From NCBI GenBank assembly GCA_029884515.1, contig JAOUHR010000168.1, positions 1-5,373 on the forward strand: DNA of 5,373 bases. The letters are read 5' to 3'. Origin of the DNA: Gemmatimonadota bacterium (GTDB taxonomy: Bacteria > Gemmatimonadota > Gemmatimonadetes > Gemmatimonadales > Gemmatimonadaceae). Within the stretch, counting starts at the first letter, position 1. Every line of letters starts with the position of its first letter. A model generated the notes under the pieces. That model had not been told where the DNA came from and did no database searches. It was given only the letters and a program-made list of their open reading frames with translations. Shown here piece by piece: positions 4,834-5,373 of this stretch. A program made the position numbers and the translations under genes.

Positions 4834-5373
4834 ATGAACACTCGCCGCGACTTCCTGCTCGCCTTGGGTTCGGGCGCGATGCTGCCGGCCATCACCCGCG
4901 CTGCGCGGGCTTCCGACGGACGGAATCACGAGTCACCGGCGCGTCCACCCGACCGAGTGCCGAACCCGCTCCGCGCCGTGGGCATCCAACTCTACATGCT
5001 GCGCGCGTCCATGCGCGCTGACCCCGAGGCCACCATCGCTCGCATCGCCTCGCTCGGCTACGGCCAGATCGAGTGGTGGGGCAACTGGGATCGCACGCCC
5101 GTACAGGTGCGCACCATGCTGGACGCGAACGGACTCGTTGCCCCCTCGGCGCACATCGGCCCGCGCGACCTCGAGCCGGACCGCCTGCCGGCGCTCCTCG
5201 ACACCGCCGCGGCGGTGGGACACAAGACCGTGCTCATCGCGTGGACGCCACCCGAGCAGCGGAGGACCGCCGACGACTGGAAGCGACTCGGCGCGCTCCT
5301 CTCACGCGCCGGAACCGAGGCGGCCAAGGTCGGCATCCGCACCGGTTATCACAACCACGACTTCGAATTCGTG
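4834..5373 (+). CDS. Tat-signal sugar phosphate isomerase/epimerase family protein (TIM barrel), 3' end outside the window
   Basis: This family (AP endonuclease 2 / xylose isomerase-like TIM barrels) usually isomerises or epimerises sugars or inositol derivatives with a divalent metal. The visible 180 residues begin with MNTRRDFLLALGSGAMLPA, a twin-arginine (Tat) signal with RRDFL at 4-8 and likely cleavage after ARA at 26. The protein would therefore be exported folded. A linker of about 20 residues leads to the barrel. It opens with VGIQLYMLR (49-57), continues with LGYGQIEWWG (74-83) and APSAHIG (103-109), then reaches GYHNHDFEF (171-179), a hallmark of the family. Complete members are near 280-300 residues, so about 110 are missing. 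ATG at 4834 is the only start that preserves the Tat motif. It lies 70 bp after the acyltransferase gene on the same strand. The exact reaction is not known, and some exported relatives are annotated only by fold. Confidence 0.87.
   Translation, partial: MNTRRDFLLALGSGAMLPAITRAARASDGRNHESPARPPDRVPNPLRAVGIQLYMLRASMRADPEATIARIASLGYGQIEWWGNWDRTPVQVRTMLDANGLVAPSAHIGPRDLEPDRLPALLDTAAAVGHKTVLIAWTPPEQRRTADDWKRLGALLSRAGTEAAKVGIRTGYHNHDFEFV

Noticed and set aside
4119..4929. Minus-strand ORFs opposite the acyltransferase and isomerase-like genes.
   Set aside because: They are rich in Arg, Glu and His without motifs, while the plus-strand frames carry HX4D/EGTR and Tat/TIM-barrel motifs.

Overview
This is a very GC-rich bacterial window with short intergenic gaps. 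It holds six protein-coding genes, two of them cut by the window edges. No RNA gene, insertion sequence or CRISPR array was found. The phylum cannot be fixed from sequence alone. A Gemmatimonadota-like or similar high-GC FCB-group source is my inference. It rests on the base composition, a secreted peptidase whose signal peptide ends in 'PLAAQA', a Tat-targeted sugar isomerase-like protein, and AT-rich TANNTT hexamers just upstream of starts that lack a Shine-Dalgarno.

Layout: (1) 1-867 (+) is the C-terminal part of a major facilitator superfamily transporter. It converges, across 13 bp, on (2) 881-2212 (-), a flotillin (SPFH/band 7) protein. (3) 2223-2831 (-) is an NfeD/YqiJ-type membrane protein with a C-terminal OB-fold, directly upstream of the flotillin gene. 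The two form an operon like the Bacillus yuaF-floT and E. coli yqiJ-yqiK pairs. Region 2832-2955 is a GC-rich intergenic stretch. It holds a 9-bp tandem array (six perfect units plus a partial one) and GC hairpins between the peptidase stop and the operon start. (4) 2956-4041 (-) is a secreted M28-family zinc peptidase. A 92-bp divergent spacer with two overlapping promoter candidates separates it from (5) 4134-4763 (+), a PlsC-like lysophospholipid acyltransferase. (6) 4834-5373 (+, open at the right edge) is a Tat-signal protein of the sugar phosphate isomerase/epimerase TIM-barrel family.

How they fit together: the clear functional unit is the NfeD-flotillin operon, expected to build membrane microdomain scaffolds. 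The acyltransferase makes or remodels membrane lipid, so an envelope theme is possible, but nothing beyond proximity links it to the operon. The transporter, peptidase and isomerase look like independent genes. I see no strong evidence of a previously undescribed multi-gene system. The more unusual details are an Asp-Val alternating loop in the NfeD protein, the 9-bp array upstream of its promoter candidate, and TANNTT hexamers 7-10 bp before three starts that lack a Shine-Dalgarno. No gene-free stretch exceeds 300 bases.
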